Of a DNA stretch of 5,749 bases, positions 4,640 through 5,749 are shown piece by piece; the first letter of the stretch is position 1; the number at the start of each line of letters is the position of its first letter. Location of the stretch: positions 1 through 5,749 of the forward strand of contig USMR01000070.1 of the NCBI GenBank assembly GCA_900555815.1. Reading direction: 5' to 3'. The stretch comes from an uncultured Collinsella sp. GTDB lineage: Bacteria; Actinomycetota; Coriobacteriia; Coriobacteriales; Coriobacteriaceae. The notes beneath the pieces are model-generated. The model did not search any database, was not told where the DNA came from, and worked only from the letters and a program-made list of their open reading frames with translations. Position numbers and translations under genes: made by a program.

Positions 4640-5407
4640 CTAGTTGAACTGCTCGCGATACGCCTTGCAGACCTCATCGACCGGGCCGTCCATGCGAAGG
4701 TCACCCTTCTCAATCCAAACGGCACGCTGGCAGATGCGCTCAACCTGCTCCATGGAGTGCGAAACGAACAGAACCGTCACGTCGCCGCTCTGGATAAAGT
4801 GCTGGATGCGGTCCTCGCACTTCTGCTGGAAGAACACGTCACCGACGGACAGCGTCTCGTCAACGATCAGAATATCGGGCTCGGTAATCGTCGCGATTGC
4901 AAAGGCGATACGCGCCACCATGCCCGAGGAGAAGTTCTTAAGCGGCATGTCGACAAAGTTCTGAAGCTCAGCGAACTCAATAATGCCGTCAAAGTTGGCA
5001 TCGATGAACTCCTTGGTATAACCGAGCAGGGCGCCGTTCAGATAGATGTTCTCGCGGGCGGTCAGCTCGGGGTCAAAGCCGGCACCAAGCTCAATCAACG
5101 GTGCGATATTGCCGTGCACCTTAACGCTGCCCTCGCTAGGCTCAAGCACGCCAGCGATAATCTTGAGCATCGTAGACTTGCCGGAGCCATTGGTGCCGAC
5201 CAGACCCACAACCTCGCCGCGATGAATATCAAACGAGATGTGCTTAAGCGCCCTAAACTCCTCAAAGAACAGCTCGTGCTTGGCAAGCTTGATGAAGTAC
5301 TCCTTGAGGTTGGTCAGCGACTCGGACGCCATGTTAAAGATCATGGTGACGTCGTCGACCTCGACAGCCAGAGGCTGCTCGCTGTAATCAACAACAGGTT
5401 CAGTCAT
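4640..5407 (-). CDS. ABC-2 polysaccharide exporter, ATP-binding subunit (TagH/Wzt/RfbB class)
   Basis: This 255-aa cytoplasmic ATPase should power export of a cell-surface glycan or teichoic-acid-like polymer through the permease encoded just upstream. Motifs, numbered from a start one residue upstream, are Walker A GTNGSGKST (72-80), the class-typical NIAPLIELGAGFDPELTARENIYLNG (split here for reading: NIAPLIELGAGF, then DPELTARENIYLNG, 101-126), the signature FSSGMVARIAFA (160-171), Walker B ILIVDE (180-185), the D-loop SVGD and the H-loop His218. The extended N-terminus (about 25-55) before the first strand is usual for this class. It lacks the extra C-terminal carbohydrate-binding domain found in some Wzt proteins, so chain-length sensing is not expected from this subunit. 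I chose the ATG at 5407 because AAGGAG (5420-5415) lies at 7 nt; the GTG at 5410 is only 4 nt away. Substrate cannot be told from sequence. Confidence 0.95.
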   Translation of the reverse strand: MTEPVVDYSEQPLAVEVDDVTMIFNMASESLTNLKEYFIKLAKHELFFEEFRALKHISFDIHRGEVVGLVGTNGSGKSTMLKIIAGVLEPSEGSVKVHGNIAPLIELGAGFDPELTARENIYLNGALLGYTKEFIDANFDGIIEFAELQNFVDMPLKNFSSGMVARIAFAIATITEPDILIVDETLSVGDVFFQQKCEDRIQHFIQSGDVTVLFVSHSMEQVERICQRAVWIEKGDLRMDGPVDEVCKAYREQFN

Positions 5408-5414
5408 CACAGCA

Positions 5415-5420
5415 CTCCTT
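5415..5420 (-). promoter_or_regulatory. Ribosome binding site of the ABC ATPase, overlapping the permease stop
   Basis: The minus strand reads AAGGAG here. It shares bases with the permease stop TAA (5421-5419), so the end of permease translation brings ribosomes onto the ATPase start. Its distance favours ATG 5407 over GTG 5410. Confidence 0.8.
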
Positions 5421-5749
5421 AGATGTAGAGGATGAACTTGCGCTCGGACTTATGGAACACGGTGTAGCCAATAACAAGCGCAAGAACCGCCCAAGCGACG
5501 CACATACCAAACGTCATAAGCGAGGGCGTAGTCTGGAACAGGAAGATATCACGCATAAACTGCAGGTAGTTATACATGGGGTTCGCATAGACCAGAATGC
5601 GCACGAGATGCGGCATTTGCGCAACGAAGTCGGTCGTCCAGAAGATGGGCGTAATGTAGGTCCAAGCCGTAATGACGACGCTCCACAGATGCATGACATC
5701 GCGGAAGAAAACCGTGAGGGCGGAGAGCATCATGCCCAGGCCCATGCTG
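5419..5749 (-). CDS. ABC-2 polysaccharide exporter, permease subunit (TagG/Wzm/RfbA class), 5'-partial
   Basis: Only the C-terminal 109 or so residues are in the window. The frame is open to the right edge, with Ser before the Met at 5745, so that Met is internal. The visible part matches the end of the ABC-2 membrane domain: LGMMLSALTVFFRDVMHL (a cytoplasmic-side helix with the conserved FRD), WSVVITAWTYITPIFW (membrane helix with the ITPIFW motif), YANPMYNYLQFMRDIF (the conserved NP and FR-like region), a last helix of about 20 hydrophobic residues, and a charged tail FHKSERKFILYI typical of the family. Full-length members have about 260-280 residues and six membrane segments. The stop lies 11 nt before the ATPase start and overlaps its ribosome site, so the two subunits form one operon on the minus strand whose promoter lies off the right edge. 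Confidence 0.92.
   Translation of the reverse strand, partial: SMGLGMMLSALTVFFRDVMHLWSVVITAWTYITPIFWTTDFVAQMPHLVRILVYANPMYNYLQFMRDIFLFQTTPSLMTFGMCVAWAVLALVIGYTVFHKSERKFILYI

Noticed and set aside
4757..5422. 221-codon plus-strand open frame opposite the ABC ATPase
   Set aside because: The opposite strand encodes a complete ABC ATPase with every motif, so this is a shadow.

Overview
This window looks like chromosomal DNA from a GC-rich gut actinobacterium of the Coriobacteriia, most likely Collinsella or a close relative. That placement is an inference from the strongly G/C-ending codons of the core genes, the fused aroE-aroK gene and the gene styles; no marker gene here proves it.

Positions 1-2620 (+ strand) hold the end of an aromatic amino-acid cluster. 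It contains the 3' part of a prephenate dehydratase gene (pheA, probably a P-protein whose chorismate mutase part lies off the left edge), a bifunctional shikimate dehydrogenase-shikimate kinase (aroE-aroK), and type II 3-dehydroquinate dehydratase (aroQ). The three share a strand and act on linked steps: AroQ makes 3-dehydroshikimate, AroE reduces it, AroK phosphorylates shikimate, and PheA commits the pathway to phenylalanine. The pheA reading frame meets an amber codon at 827-829, yet the same frame continues with a recognisable ACT-domain end up to a second TAG at 866-868 that touches the aroE start. A 12-bp perfect hairpin separates aroK from aroQ, and an intrinsic terminator follows aroQ.

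Positions 2661-4239 (+ strand) hold a self-contained, lower-GC two-gene cassette with its own promoter-like -10 box and a strong terminator. The first gene encodes a 149-aa protein that I recognise as a DUF4869-type family. The second overlaps it by one base (TAATG) and encodes a 333-aa P-loop ATPase with a second half that may resemble TOPRIM. This conserved but functionally undescribed pair is the best candidate for a novel system here.

Positions 4240-4640 hold a decayed, internally deleted remnant of an acyltransferase-3 membrane protein (- strand), then a tRNA-Arg(UCU) gene (- strand) with its own terminator and a plausible promoter.

Positions 4640-5749 (- strand) hold the ATPase and the C-terminal part of the permease of an ABC-2 polysaccharide exporter (TagGH/Wzm-Wzt class), in the order permease then ATPase. 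The permease continues off the right edge. No rRNA, CRISPR array, intact insertion sequence or replication origin is visible.
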